A stretch of DNA of 64,000 nucleotides from an uncultured Collinsella sp. (GCA_900541855.1 UQLD01000004.1:1-64000), one strand, 5' to 3'. Positions 34,969-44,704 are shown, counted from the stretch's first letter. Numbers and translations are program-made. Notes: generated by a model not told the origin, from the sequence alone.

Positions 34969-35700
34969 ATGCTTACCAAACTCCTCTGCGAATTCGGCGC
35001 AACGGCCCTCATGATCATCTTTGGCGTGGGCGTGCACTGCGATACCGTGCTCAAGGGCACCAAGTATCAGGGCTCCGGTCACATGTTTACCATCACCACC
35101 TGGTCTTTTGGCATCTCGGTCTGCCTGTTTGTCTTTGGCGGCGCCGTGTGCATGAACCCCGCCATGGTGCTTGCCCAGTGCATCGTAGGCCTGGTGCCGT
35201 GGAGCAGCTGCATCCCCTTCATGATTGCCGATATGCTCGGCGGCTTTGCGGGTGCCGTGATCGCGTGGTTGATGTATGCCGATGAGTTCAAGGCTTCCGA
35301 GGGCGTCGTCGACCCTATTGCCCAGCGCAATATCTTCTCGACCAACCCCACCACCGAGGGTACGAACTATGCTCGCAACTTCTTCTGCGAGGCCATCTGC
35401 ACCTTTGTGTTCATCAGCGCCATCCTTGCTGCCGCTAGCCGCGCCGGCGAGAACGTTTTGATGCTCGCCATCTGCGTCGGTCTGATCGTTTGGGCTGTTG
35501 GCATGGGCATGGGCGGCATCACCGGCTTCGCCATGAACCAGGCTCGTGACCTTGGTCCTCGCATGGCCTATCAGGTGCTGCCGATTAAGAACAAGGCTGA
35601 CAACAACTGGAAGTACGGCCTGCTCGTTCCTGGCATCGCACCGTTTATCGGTGCCGCTCTGGCCGCGCTGTTTGTGCACGGTTTCTTGGGCATGTTCTAG
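34969..35700 (+). CDS. MIP family aquaporin/glycerol facilitator (LarD-like context)
   Basis: 243 residues, six membrane helices. In MIP channels two half-helices bear Asn-Pro-Ala boxes. The first is intact (CMNPAMVLAQ, about 62-71). The second reads MNQARDLGPRMA (about 188-199), so the Pro of the second NPA is replaced by Gln, while the following Arg-Asp-x-Gly-Pro, typical of glycerol facilitators, is kept. It lies 49 bases after larA. In Lactiplantibacillus the lar operon carries an aquaglyceroporin (LarD) that passes lactic acid, so a lactate or glycerol channel is likely. Followed by element E2. Confidence 0.85.
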   Translation: MLTKLLCEFGATALMIIFGVGVHCDTVLKGTKYQGSGHMFTITTWSFGISVCLFVFGGAVCMNPAMVLAQCIVGLVPWSSCIPFMIADMLGGFAGAVIAWLMYADEFKASEGVVDPIAQRNIFSTNPTTEGTNYARNFFCEAICTFVFISAILAAASRAGENVLMLAICVGLIVWAVGMGMGGITGFAMNQARDLGPRMAYQVLPIKNKADNNWKYGLLVPGIAPFIGAALAALFVHGFLGMF

Positions 35701-35717
35701 TCTGAGGCTACATAGTT

Positions 35718-35842
35718 GTCCGCTGGCCGCATGGGGTAACTTCCCAGCGCGTCCTCGGACATGAAAGAACCCCCGCTGCGCACTTCGTGCGGCGGGGGTT
35801 CTTTCGTCCTGCGGAATGCGCTGGGAAGTTACCCATGCGGAC
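35718..35842. repeat. Structured 3'-end element E2 (after the aquaporin gene)
   Basis: The outer stem GCATGGGGTAACTTCCCAGC (35729-35748, continuing to 35750) pairs with 35818-35838 with one bulged G. The internal loop strings GTCCTCG and CTGCGGAAT match E1 exactly. The inner hairpin is GAAAGAACCCCCGC/GCGGGGGTTCTTTC with a two-base bulge in the same place as in E1. Bases 35843-36007 downstream show no gene, only G-rich DNA. Confidence 0.85.
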
Positions 35843-36007
35843 AGCTGCGGGATCTTGGCCGCGTTGGAACAAGCAGCCCAACATATAAATCTGAATTTGG
35901 ATTTGGATGGGAGGGGCTTGTTGCTGTTGGGGGCGGTGAAGCGCGAGTGACACTTTGGGATGCGTGGCGCCCTGGGTTGGGGCGATGCTTTGGGATGATG
36001 TTCTTAC

Positions 36008-36547
36008 TTAGTTGAAGAGGGGTTTTATGGCCGATAAGTAGTCTTTGGCTACGTCGGCTTTGTCTACTTGAAAGTTGTGCCAGGCCCACCATTGGATGGT
36101 GGCTACGAAGCTTGAGGCTATGTGGTGTAGTAGGAAGCTGCGGTCCATGGTGCCGGCGGGGCCTGCGGGGTCGGCGGGGACGGTTTCGGCTGCGCGTGAC
36201 ATGATGGTCTTGCGGAGACAGTCGGCGAAGACGCGGGAGCCGGCGCCGGCTACGAGGGCTCGAACGCCCTGACGGCGTTCCCAGAGGTTGTTGAGGATAT
36301 GCTCGACCTGCACGAGTGGGTCGTCGAGCGGTGTGCCATCGTCGTCGAGGGCGTGGGTGCAGATGTCGCTCACGAGCTCGGACAGTAGGTCGTCTTTGCT
36401 CTTAAAGAGGCCGTAGAATGTCGCGCGGCCTACGTGAGCGCGCGCGATGATGTCGCCGACGGTAATCTTGCCGTAGTCCTCTTCGCGTAGCAGCTCGGAG
36501 AACGCCGCGACGATGGCAGCGCGGCTTTTTTCTTTGCGGGCATCCAT
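36008..36547 (-). CDS. TetR/AcrR family transcriptional regulator
   Basis: 179 residues. The N-terminal helix-turn-helix (about 8-55) reads EDYGKITVGDIIARAHVGRATFYGLFKSKDDLL, the standard TetR form. The C-terminal ligand domain is helical with no recognised signature. It begins 2 bases after the larC stop on the minus strand, so it is the last gene of a larB-larC-tetR operon and could repress that operon through the inverted repeat at 38303-38337. The ATG lacks a strong ribosome site and may depend on coupling. Confidence 0.85.
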   Translation of the reverse strand: MDARKEKSRAAIVAAFSELLREEDYGKITVGDIIARAHVGRATFYGLFKSKDDLLSELVSDICTHALDDDGTPLDDPLVQVEHILNNLWERRQGVRALVAGAGSRVFADCLRKTIMSRAAETVPADPAGPAGTMDRSFLLHHIASSFVATIQWWAWHNFQVDKADVAKDYLSAIKPLFN

Positions 36548-36549
36548 GG

Positions 36550-37467
36550 CTATGCATCCACGTGAACGAGCAGACAACGGAGCGTGCCGGAGCAGCCCTC
36601 GTAGGGGCGCTTGCCGGCGCCGTAGCCGACGGCTTCGATGTGGTAGCGGGCTGGCAGGTGCTCGGACGTGCGCAGTGCGGCGACGATGGCGGCGCCCGTG
36701 GGCGTCACGAGCTCGCCGGCGACCGGTGCAGGCGTGAGGGCGATATTGCCCGCCTGGCACAGGTTGACGACAGCGGGGACGGGAATGGGCATGAGGCCGT
36801 GGGCGCAGCGGATGGTTCCGTGGCCCTCGGAGAGCGACTCGACGACAATATCCTCGATACCAAGGTCATCGAGGCAGATGGCGACCGAGCAGACGTCGAC
36901 GATGGAGTCGACGGCGCCTACCTCGTGAAACAGGACGGTCTCGGGCGTTTTGCCGTGAGCCTTGGCCTCGGCGGCAGCGAGTGCGGTAAAGATGGCGAGA
37001 GCGCGACGCTTGGCGCCATCGCTTAGCTGCGAGCCATCGATGATGGCGGTGACGTCCGCCAAAGAACGATGGTGATGGTGGTGGGCGTGATGATGGCCCT
37101 CGTGGCCATGGCCGTGGGCCTCATGGTCATGCTCGTGTGTGTGTTCGTGTTCGTGCTCGTCGTGGTCATGATGGTGGTGCTCATGTTCGTGCGTGTGCTC
37201 GGCAGTTGCTTCGTTGCCGTAGAGCCAGGCCATATCGTGATCGTGGTTCTCGAGCTCCTCTGCAAGCTGGATGTCGAAATCGCAGGCGTCGATGCCATGC
37301 TTGTTTGCACGCGTGACGGCGATCGTAAAGCCGTCGACCGGCAGTGTGGCGAGCTGTTCGCGCAGGTGCTCCTCGCTGGCGCCCAGGTCGAGCAGGGCCG
37401 CGACGGTCATGTCGCCGCTGATGCCCGAGGTGCCGTCGATGATAAGCGTGTGCTGATGGTTGGACAT
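36550..37467 (-). CDS. larC: LarC-type nickel insertion protein, first domain only
   Basis: 305 residues. LarC completes the nickel-pincer cofactor by inserting nickel in a CTP-dependent reaction. The N-terminus (IDGTSGISGDMTVAALLDLGA) and the string HEVGAVDSIVDV identify domain C1. A very His-rich insert at about 91-133 (HHHH, HEHEHTHEHDH and similar) probably binds nickel. The protein ends right after the C1 domain (EGCSGTLRCLLVHVDA); the roughly 120-residue C2 domain of full LarC is absent and the next gene starts at once. The ATG has AAGGAG at normal spacing. Confidence 0.87.
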   Translation of the reverse strand: MSNHQHTLIIDGTSGISGDMTVAALLDLGASEEHLREQLATLPVDGFTIAVTRANKHGIDACDFDIQLAEELENHDHDMAWLYGNEATAEHTHEHEHHHHDHDEHEHEHTHEHDHEAHGHGHEGHHHAHHHHHRSLADVTAIIDGSQLSDGAKRRALAIFTALAAAEAKAHGKTPETVLFHEVGAVDSIVDVCSVAICLDDLGIEDIVVESLSEGHGTIRCAHGLMPIPVPAVVNLCQAGNIALTPAPVAGELVTPTGAAIVAALRTSEHLPARYHIEAVGYGAGKRPYEGCSGTLRCLLVHVDA

Positions 37468-37477
37468 GGAATGCTCC

Positions 37478-38260
37478 TTAACGGGCGTGGGGCGTGCCGG
37501 CGCTCAGATGATTGATAAGACTTGCCTGGTAGGCGGCACCAAAGCCGTTGTCGATATTGACGACCGATACGCCGCTGGCACAGGAGTTGAGCATGGCGAG
37601 CAGTGCGGCTACGCCACCAAAACTTGCGCCGTAGCCCACGCTGGTGGGAACGGCGATGACCGGACAGCTCACCAGGCCGCCGACAACGCTCGCCAACGCG
37701 CCCTCCATGCCGGCGATGGCGATGACCACCTGCGCCTGTGCAAGTTCCTCGGCATGCGCGAGCAGGCGGTGCAGGCCGGCAACACCCACGTCGTAGAGGC
37801 GGTCGACCTCGTTGCCATAGAATTCGGCCGTCAACGCGGCTTCCTCGGCGACGGGCAAGTCGCTCGTGCCGGCGCAGGCGACGACGATGCGTCCGTTGCC
37901 AGTAGGGGAGGGCTTGCCGCCCACGAGGGCGAGCTGTGCGTTCGGGATATACCCCAGGTCGATGCCGTTGCCGAGGAGCTCCGAGGTGCGGGCTGCTTTT
38001 TCGCTGTCCAGGCGCGTGACCAGGATGCGCTCCTGACCGGCATCGCGCAGCGCTTCGATAATGGCGGCAATCTGCTCGGCGGTTTTACCGGCACCGTAGA
38101 CAACCTCGCCGGCTCCCTGGCGCACCCCGCGCGAAAGATCGAGCTGCGCAAAACCCAGATCGGCGGTCGGCGCCGTCTGGATGCGTGTGAGGGCGACTGC
38201 CGGGGCGACTGCTCCGTCGGCAACATCGCTCAGCAACTGCTCAAGATCTCGCTTATCCAT
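37478..38260 (-). CDS. larB: Nickel pincer cofactor biosynthesis protein LarB
   Basis: 260 residues. LarB, related to PurE, carboxylates and hydrolyses nicotinic acid adenine dinucleotide to start cofactor synthesis for LarA. The PurE-like half has VVACAGTSDLPVAEEA, GNEVDRLYDVGVAGLHRL and IAIAGMEGALASVVGGLVSCPVIAVPTSVGYG. The ATG at 38260 has GAAGGG upstream; a farther start is not supported. It is the first gene of the minus-strand operon; larE, the sulfur-donating step, is not in the window. Confidence 0.9.
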   Translation of the reverse strand: MDKRDLEQLLSDVADGAVAPAVALTRIQTAPTADLGFAQLDLSRGVRQGAGEVVYGAGKTAEQIAAIIEALRDAGQERILVTRLDSEKAARTSELLGNGIDLGYIPNAQLALVGGKPSPTGNGRIVVACAGTSDLPVAEEAALTAEFYGNEVDRLYDVGVAGLHRLLAHAEELAQAQVVIAIAGMEGALASVVGGLVSCPVIAVPTSVGYGASFGGVAALLAMLNSCASGVSVVNIDNGFGAAYQASLINHLSAGTPHAR

Positions 38261-38302
38261 ATATGTTCCCTTCGACGGCGCAAAGTCTAGCACTCAAAGG
38301 TA

Positions 38303-38337
38303 TGTTTCCGAACACTAAAACAAAATTGTTCGGAAAC
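38303..38337. promoter_or_regulatory. Inverted repeat (operator) upstream of larB
   Basis: TGTTTCCGAACA (38303-38314) and its near-complement TGTTCGGAAAC (38327-38337), 12 bases apart and AT-rich between. Both arms are also internally quasi-palindromic, as in TetR operators. A candidate site for the TetR encoded at the end of the operon. Confidence 0.55.
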
Positions 38338-38373
38338 TATAGGACAGACTGATTCAATTGTTAGACGGATCGA

Positions 38374-39009
38374 CTAGTCGCGCAGGATGATGTCCATGGC
38401 GAGCATCAGGTTGCGCTCGTCGATGGCAAACGGGGCGGCTTCGCGCGTCTTGGGCTTGGCACAAAACGCGATGCCCGTGCCCGCGGCCTGAATCATAGGG
38501 ATATCGTTTGCCCCGTCGCCGATCGCGACGGTGTGGGCCATATCGACACCGCACTCGACTGCCCAATCCAGCAGCCGGATGAGCTTGGATTCCTTGGTCA
38601 CGATGTCTGCCGCCAGCTTACCGGTGAGCTTGCCGTCCACGACCTCTAGGCGGTTAGCCAGGCAAAAATCGATGCCCGCGGCGGCCACGATCTTGTCGGC
38701 GACCTCGTGGAAGCCGCCGCTTACCACGCCGACCTTCCAGCCCTTGCTGTGCGCCGAGCGCACAAGCTCCAGCGCGCCAGGAGTAAACGTCACGCGCTCA
38801 AAGGTACGCTCGAACACACTCTCGTCCAAGCCGGCAAGCAGCCCAACGCGCTCCTCGAGCGCCTGCTTAAAGTCCAGTTCGCCGCGCATGGCGCGCTCAG
38901 TGATCTTCGCCACTTGCTCGCCTACGCCGGCCTCCTCGCCCAACAGGTCGATGACCTCCTGGTCGATGAGCGTGGAGTCGATATCCATAACGATGAGGCG
39001 TGCAGTCAT
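38374..39009 (-). CDS. serB: Phosphoserine phosphatase
   Basis: 211 residues, HAD superfamily. It dephosphorylates O-phosphoserine in serine synthesis. Motif I DIDSTLID, motif II VSGGFHEVADKI (about 94-105), motif III with Lys (KESKLIRLL) and motif IV GDGANDIPMIQAAG. The ATG at 39009 has GGAAAGG upstream. It lacks the N-terminal ACT domain of some SerB proteins and is transcribed away from aspS. Confidence 0.92.
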   Translation of the reverse strand: MTARLIVMDIDSTLIDQEVIDLLGEEAGVGEQVAKITERAMRGELDFKQALEERVGLLAGLDESVFERTFERVTFTPGALELVRSAHSKGWKVGVVSGGFHEVADKIVAAAGIDFCLANRLEVVDGKLTGKLAADIVTKESKLIRLLDWAVECGVDMAHTVAIGDGANDIPMIQAAGTGIAFCAKPKTREAAPFAIDERNLMLAMDIILRD

Positions 39010-39265
39010 GGCGGGCCTTTCCGAGTGCAGTTGTATTGGGACACATTGTCGCACGTGGCGCGCCTTGGCGACGGCCGCGGTGCGTCAATTGTTTCGTCTC
39101 CGTCAAGTCTTTGGGCAGGAGCTACTTTTCCGCGGCACATCGACGCAGGTGCGATAAGATAGAACGCCATGTCCGGCTGCGCGGTTTACGCAGGCAGGGC
39201 AAATCTGTACGACGCCGCCCGGAACGACACGGGGCGGCACAGATCCATAAAGGAGGATCACTGGT

Positions 39266-41053
<1,788 letters not shown>

Positions 41054-41078
41054 GCGAGCGGCTACATATTGCCTGTTG

Positions 41079-41111
41079 CGAGGGAAGGACACGTACCTTC
41101 CCTCGTTTTTT
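41079..41111 (+). terminator. Terminator after aspS
   Basis: CGAGGGAAGG/CCTTCCCTCG with a T6 run. Confidence 0.85.
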
Positions 41112-41197
41112 ATGGGACGGGGGTGCGCCGGTAACGTACAATAACTACCACATGGCTGGGTTTTGCCGGCCGAATGTGCGATGCCGCGGGAGGGGAC

Positions 41198-41446
41198 ATG
41201 GTCGAGTTTACAAAGACGATTAAAGATCCGTTGGGATTGCATGCCCGCCCGGTTGCGCTGCTCTATGACATTATCGCCAAGCATCGTAGCGACGTGTCAG
41301 TCAGCATCGGCGACCGCCATACCGACGGTCGCGACGTTATGGGCCTCATGGCTCTCTACGGCGAGTGTGGCGAGGATATCATCTTCCGCGTTTCGGGCGT
41401 AGACGAGGCTTCCTGCGTTACGTCGATCAGAAACCTCTCGCTCTAA
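41198..41446 (+). CDS. HPr-like phosphocarrier protein with Asp at position 46
   Basis: 82 residues. HPr passes phosphate from enzyme I to PTS permeases through His15, present here in PLGLHARPVA. In Gram-positive relatives Ser46 is the regulatory site phosphorylated by HPr kinase; here the matching string is GRDVMGLM and position 46 is Asp, so regulatory phosphorylation there is impossible and the residue could mimic the phosphorylated state. The ATG follows GGGAGG at 41188-41193. It stands alone between two terminators, with no ptsI next to it. Confidence 0.85.
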   Translation: MVEFTKTIKDPLGLHARPVALLYDIIAKHRSDVSVSIGDRHTDGRDVMGLMALYGECGEDIIFRVSGVDEASCVTSIRNLSL

Positions 41447-41455
41447 GCATGACGG

Positions 41456-41491
41456 GGCGCGGCAAAGGACAGCTCTTTGCCGCGCCTTTTT
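41456..41491 (+). terminator. Terminator after the HPr-like gene
   Basis: GGCGCGGCAAAG/CTTTGCCGCGCC with T5, a 12 bp stem. Confidence 0.85.
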
Positions 41492-41538
41492 GTTTCGTAT
41501 AGGAAACTTTTTCGAAAACTGAATAGAGACCCTTTCCA

Positions 41539-41592
41539 AAAAGTTAACCACGTGCTAGTTTACTAAAGCGAACATAGACGTGGTTAACTTTT
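41539..41592. promoter_or_regulatory. Inverted repeat upstream of the feo genes
   Basis: AAAAGTTAACCACGT (41539-41553) and its perfect complement (41578-41592), 24 bases apart. It includes GTTAACC, reminiscent of metal-repressor boxes. The gap 41492-41634 holds no gene. Confidence 0.5.
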
Positions 41593-41634
41593 ATCACGTC
41601 GATGTTGAGGACGAACTGACGTTAGGAGCAACTC

Positions 41635-41877
41635 ATGTCTTGCGGACCGCAGATGCCGGCCATGCCGCTTTCGATGGTAAAAGCGGGCGAAACCGTGCGC
41701 GTGTCTCGTGTAAAGGGCAATGAGGACATGAAACACCACCTCAAGGACCTCGGCTTTGTCGAGGGCAACGAAATCCACGTGGTGAGCTCGAGTGGTGCCA
41801 ATATCATCGTCACGGTGCTGGGCGCACGCTTTGGCATCGATTCCAAGGTTGCCATGCACATCATGACCGTCGGTTAG
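41635..41877 (+). CDS. feoA: FeoA family protein 1
   Basis: 80 residues, SH3-like FeoA domain. FeoA is a small cytosolic partner of the ferrous iron transporter FeoB. The pattern MVKAGETVRVSRVKGNEDMKHHLKDLGFVEGNEIHVV matches the family. The N-terminus carries an extra SCGPQMPAMPLS segment. A TTAGGAGCAACTC ribosome site precedes the ATG. Confidence 0.85.
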   Translation: MSCGPQMPAMPLSMVKAGETVRVSRVKGNEDMKHHLKDLGFVEGNEIHVVSSSGANIIVTVLGARFGIDSKVAMHIMTVG

Positions 41878-41916
41878 TCCGCAGCATTTCATAAAAACCG
41901 AAAGGGGGACAAGAGG

Positions 41917-42138
41917 ATGAAGACGTTGGGTGACGTTAAGGTGGGCGAGAGCTCTACCATCGTCAAGCTTCACGGTGAGGGTGCGCTTCGCCGCCACCTT
42001 ATGGACCTGGGGCTCATCAAGGGCACTTCGTTCAAGGTCGTGAAGGTTGCACCGCTCGGTGATCCGGTCGAGATCAACGTGCGCGGCTACGAGCTTTCCA
42101 TCCGCAAGGAGGAGGCGGCTGTCGTCGAGGTCCAGTAA
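41917..42138 (+). CDS. feoA: FeoA family protein 2
   Basis: 73 residues. The shorter second FeoA domain (LGDVKVGESSTIVKLHGEGALRRHLMDLGLIKGTSF) with the usual RGYELSIRKEEA near the end. It lies 39 bases after the first and before feoB. Two separate FeoA genes before feoB are common in anaerobic Actinomycetota and Clostridia. Confidence 0.87.
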   Translation: MKTLGDVKVGESSTIVKLHGEGALRRHLMDLGLIKGTSFKVVKVAPLGDPVEINVRGYELSIRKEEAAVVEVQ

Positions 42139-42166
42139 GGGCTCGCGGCGTATATTTCTGCAGATA

Positions 42167-42186
42167 AAGTTAGGTATTTCTAACTT
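42167..42186. promoter_or_regulatory. Dyad upstream of feoB
   Basis: AAGTTAG-GTATTT-CTAACTT, a perfect 7 bp inverted repeat. Its TTAGG...CTAA core is similar to DtxR/IdeR iron boxes, so iron-dependent control of feoB is likely. Confidence 0.5.
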
Positions 42187-42261
42187 AATGCAGCAACTTT
42201 GAAGCACATTATCCAGCCTGTGCGGAGAAAGCAGCGCAGGCACACAAGGAAGAAGGATTGA

Positions 42262-44589
42262 ATGGCGGATTCTCAGATCCATGTCGCGCTGGCGGGTAAC
42301 CCCAACTGCGGCAAGACCACGCTTTTCAACCTGATCACCGGCGCCAACGGCTACGTTGGCAACTGGCCCGGCGTCACGGTTGAGAAAAAGGAGGCCAAGC
42401 TCCTAAGCGACAAGAACGTTACCATCACGGACCTCCCCGGCATCTACTCGCTTTCCCCCTACAGCCCCGAGGAGCAATGCTCGCGCGATTATCTCATGAG
42501 CGGCGAGCCCGATGTCGTCGTTCAGGTGGTCGATGCCACCAACCTGGAGCGCAATCTATACCTGGCGCTTCAGGTCATCGAGACCGGCCTGCCTGTGGTC
42601 GTTGCCCTCAACATGGCCGATCTGGTCGAGAAGAATGGCGACAAGATCGACACCGACAAGCTCTCCAAGAAGCTTGGTTGTCCGGTCATGATGATCTCGG
42701 CTCTTAAGAACAAGGGCATCAAGGAGCTCTTCGAGCAGGTCAAAAAGTCCGCTGCTTCTAAGGGTCAGGTGCCGGAGCACAAGTTCGATTCCTCCATCGA
42801 GGACGTTCTGACGCACATCGAGAACAACCTTCCGGCGAGCGTTCCCGCCAACAAGCGTCGCTACTACGCCGTCAAGCTGTTCGAGCGTGATGCAGACGCC
42901 TGTAAACTCATCAACCTCACTAAGGAGAAGGCTGCTCGCGTGGAGGAGCTGGTCGCCCGGTGCGAGCAGGACTGCGACGACGATGCCGAGTCCATCATCA
43001 CCGGTGAGCGCTATGGCGTCATCGCGCACATTATCGACGAGTGCATGACCAAGGCTCCTGCCAAGATGAGCACCTCCGAGAAGATCGATCGCGTGGTTAC
43101 CAACCGTATTCTGGGCCTGCCGATCTTTGTGGTCATCATGTTCTGCGTGTACTACATCGCCGTTTCCACCCTGGGCGGCACGGTGACCGACTTCACCAAC
43201 GACCAGCTCTTCGGTACCGACGGTTGGTACGTGCTCGGCCAGGGTCGCGACGCCTACGATGCAGCCGTCGAGGCCGCAGGCGACAACGCCGACTCGGTTG
43301 ACCCGGCGCAGTACGGCCCCTATGTCCCGGGTATCACCACCGTGGTGCACGACGCCCTTGTGGCGGGTGGCACCGAGGACGGCGGCCTGGTCGATTCGCT
43401 GGTCTGCGACGGTATCGTTGGTGGTCTGGGCGCCATCTTCGGCTTCGTCCCGCAGATGTTCCTGCTGTTCGTGATGCTGTCTTTCCTGGAGGACTGCGGC
43501 TATATGGCCCGCGTCGCCTTCATCATGGACCGCGTGTTCCGCCGGTTTGGCCTGTCCGGTAAGTCCTTCATCCCCATGCTCGTGTCCTCGGGCTGCGGCG
43601 TCCCCGGCGTCATGGCCACCAAGACCATCGAGAACGAGAAGGACCGCCGCATGACGGTCATGACCACCACGTTCATTCCCTGTGGCGCTAAGCTGCCGAT
43701 CATCGCCCTGCTCATGGGTTCCATCATCGGCGATTCTTCCACCACCGCCGCGTGGATCAGCCCGCTCTTCTACTTCCTGGGCGTCTTTGCCGTCATCGCC
43801 TCGGGCCTCATGCTCAAGAAGACCAAGCTCTTCGCCGGCCGTCCGACCCCGTTTGTCATGGAGCTTCCTGCCTACCACTTCCCGGCGATCCGTTCCTGGG
43901 CGCTGCACGTGTGGGAGCGCTGCTGGGCCTTTATCAAGAAGGCCGGCACGGTCATCTTTGCGTCCACCGTCGTCGTTTGGTTCCTCTCCAACTTTGGTAG
44001 CTATAACGGTTCCTTTGGCTTCCTGCCTGCGATGGACGGCATCCCCGAGGAGTTTATGGACTACTCCGTGCTTGCCATGCTGGGCAACCTGGTCGCTTGG
44101 ATCTTCGCCCCGCTCGGCTTTAGCACCTGGCAGGCCACCGCGCTGACTGTCTCTGGCCTCGTCGCCAAGGAGAACGTCGTCGCCACCGCCGGCTCGCTGC
44201 TGTCCGTCGCCGACGCGGGCGAGACCGACCCGAGCCTGTGGACCGCGTTTGCCGGCATGTTCCCCACCATGGGCGCTTGCGTTGCCTTTGGCGCGTTCAA
44301 CCTGCTGTGCGCTCCGTGCTTTGCCGCCATTGGCACCATCCGCAACCAGATGGATTCCGGCAAGTGGACTGCGATCGCCATCGGTTACGAGTGCGCCTTC
44401 GCTTGGGTGATCGGCCTGTTCATCAACCAGTTCTACAACTTGCTTGTTCTTGGACAGTTTGGTATCTGGACGATTGTGGCCATCGTGCTGCTGGTTGCGA
44501 TGCTCTTCCAGATTTTCCGTCCTATGCCCAAGCACGCTTGGACCGACGAGGACGAGACCAACACTGCTTCCGCTGCAGTTTCCGCCTAA
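42262..44589 (+). CDS. feoB: Ferrous iron transport protein B
   Basis: 775 residues. It imports Fe2+ across the inner membrane and is coupled to a GTPase domain. The N-terminal G domain has G1 GNPNCGKTTLFN (about 12-23), G3 DLPGIYS and G4 NMADL, and the switch YVGNWPGVTVEKKE. A regulatory helical region and then about ten membrane helices follow, containing GAIFGFVPQMFLLFV, VSSGCGVPGVMATKTIENE and IPCGAKLPIIA. The ATG follows AAGGAAGAAGG. Confidence 0.95.
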   Translation: MADSQIHVALAGNPNCGKTTLFNLITGANGYVGNWPGVTVEKKEAKLLSDKNVTITDLPGIYSLSPYSPEEQCSRDYLMSGEPDVVVQVVDATNLERNLYLALQVIETGLPVVVALNMADLVEKNGDKIDTDKLSKKLGCPVMMISALKNKGIKELFEQVKKSAASKGQVPEHKFDSSIEDVLTHIENNLPASVPANKRRYYAVKLFERDADACKLINLTKEKAARVEELVARCEQDCDDDAESIITGERYGVIAHIIDECMTKAPAKMSTSEKIDRVVTNRILGLPIFVVIMFCVYYIAVSTLGGTVTDFTNDQLFGTDGWYVLGQGRDAYDAAVEAAGDNADSVDPAQYGPYVPGITTVVHDALVAGGTEDGGLVDSLVCDGIVGGLGAIFGFVPQMFLLFVMLSFLEDCGYMARVAFIMDRVFRRFGLSGKSFIPMLVSSGCGVPGVMATKTIENEKDRRMTVMTTTFIPCGAKLPIIALLMGSIIGDSSTTAAWISPLFYFLGVFAVIASGLMLKKTKLFAGRPTPFVMELPAYHFPAIRSWALHVWERCWAFIKKAGTVIFASTVVVWFLSNFGSYNGSFGFLPAMDGIPEEFMDYSVLAMLGNLVAWIFAPLGFSTWQATALTVSGLVAKENVVATAGSLLSVADAGETDPSLWTAFAGMFPTMGACVAFGAFNLLCAPCFAAIGTIRNQMDSGKWTAIAIGYECAFAWVIGLFINQFYNLLVLGQFGIWTIVAIVLLVAMLFQIFRPMPKHAWTDEDETNTASAAVSA

Positions 44590-44618
44590 GTCCGAATAAG
44601 GATCAACCCCTTTCCACG

Positions 44619-44651
44619 AGCCCGGGTGTCTCAGTGACACTCGGGCTTTTT
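44619..44651 (+). terminator. Terminator after feoB
   Basis: AGCCCGGGTGTC/GACACTCGGGCT with T5. Confidence 0.8.
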
Positions 44652-44704
44652 GACGCAATGGGGGACAGATTGCTTTGCTCCAGAAGTAAGATGTGGCGTT
44701 TCCG

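Noticed and set aside
36440..36550. Frameshifted second domain of LarC
   Set aside because: The downstream reading frames show only the tetR start 2 bases after the stop, so there is no room for C2.
37069..37310. Plus-strand open frame opposite the His-rich part of larC
   Set aside because: It is a by-product of CAT/CAC repeats; the minus-strand LarC frame is coherent on both sides.
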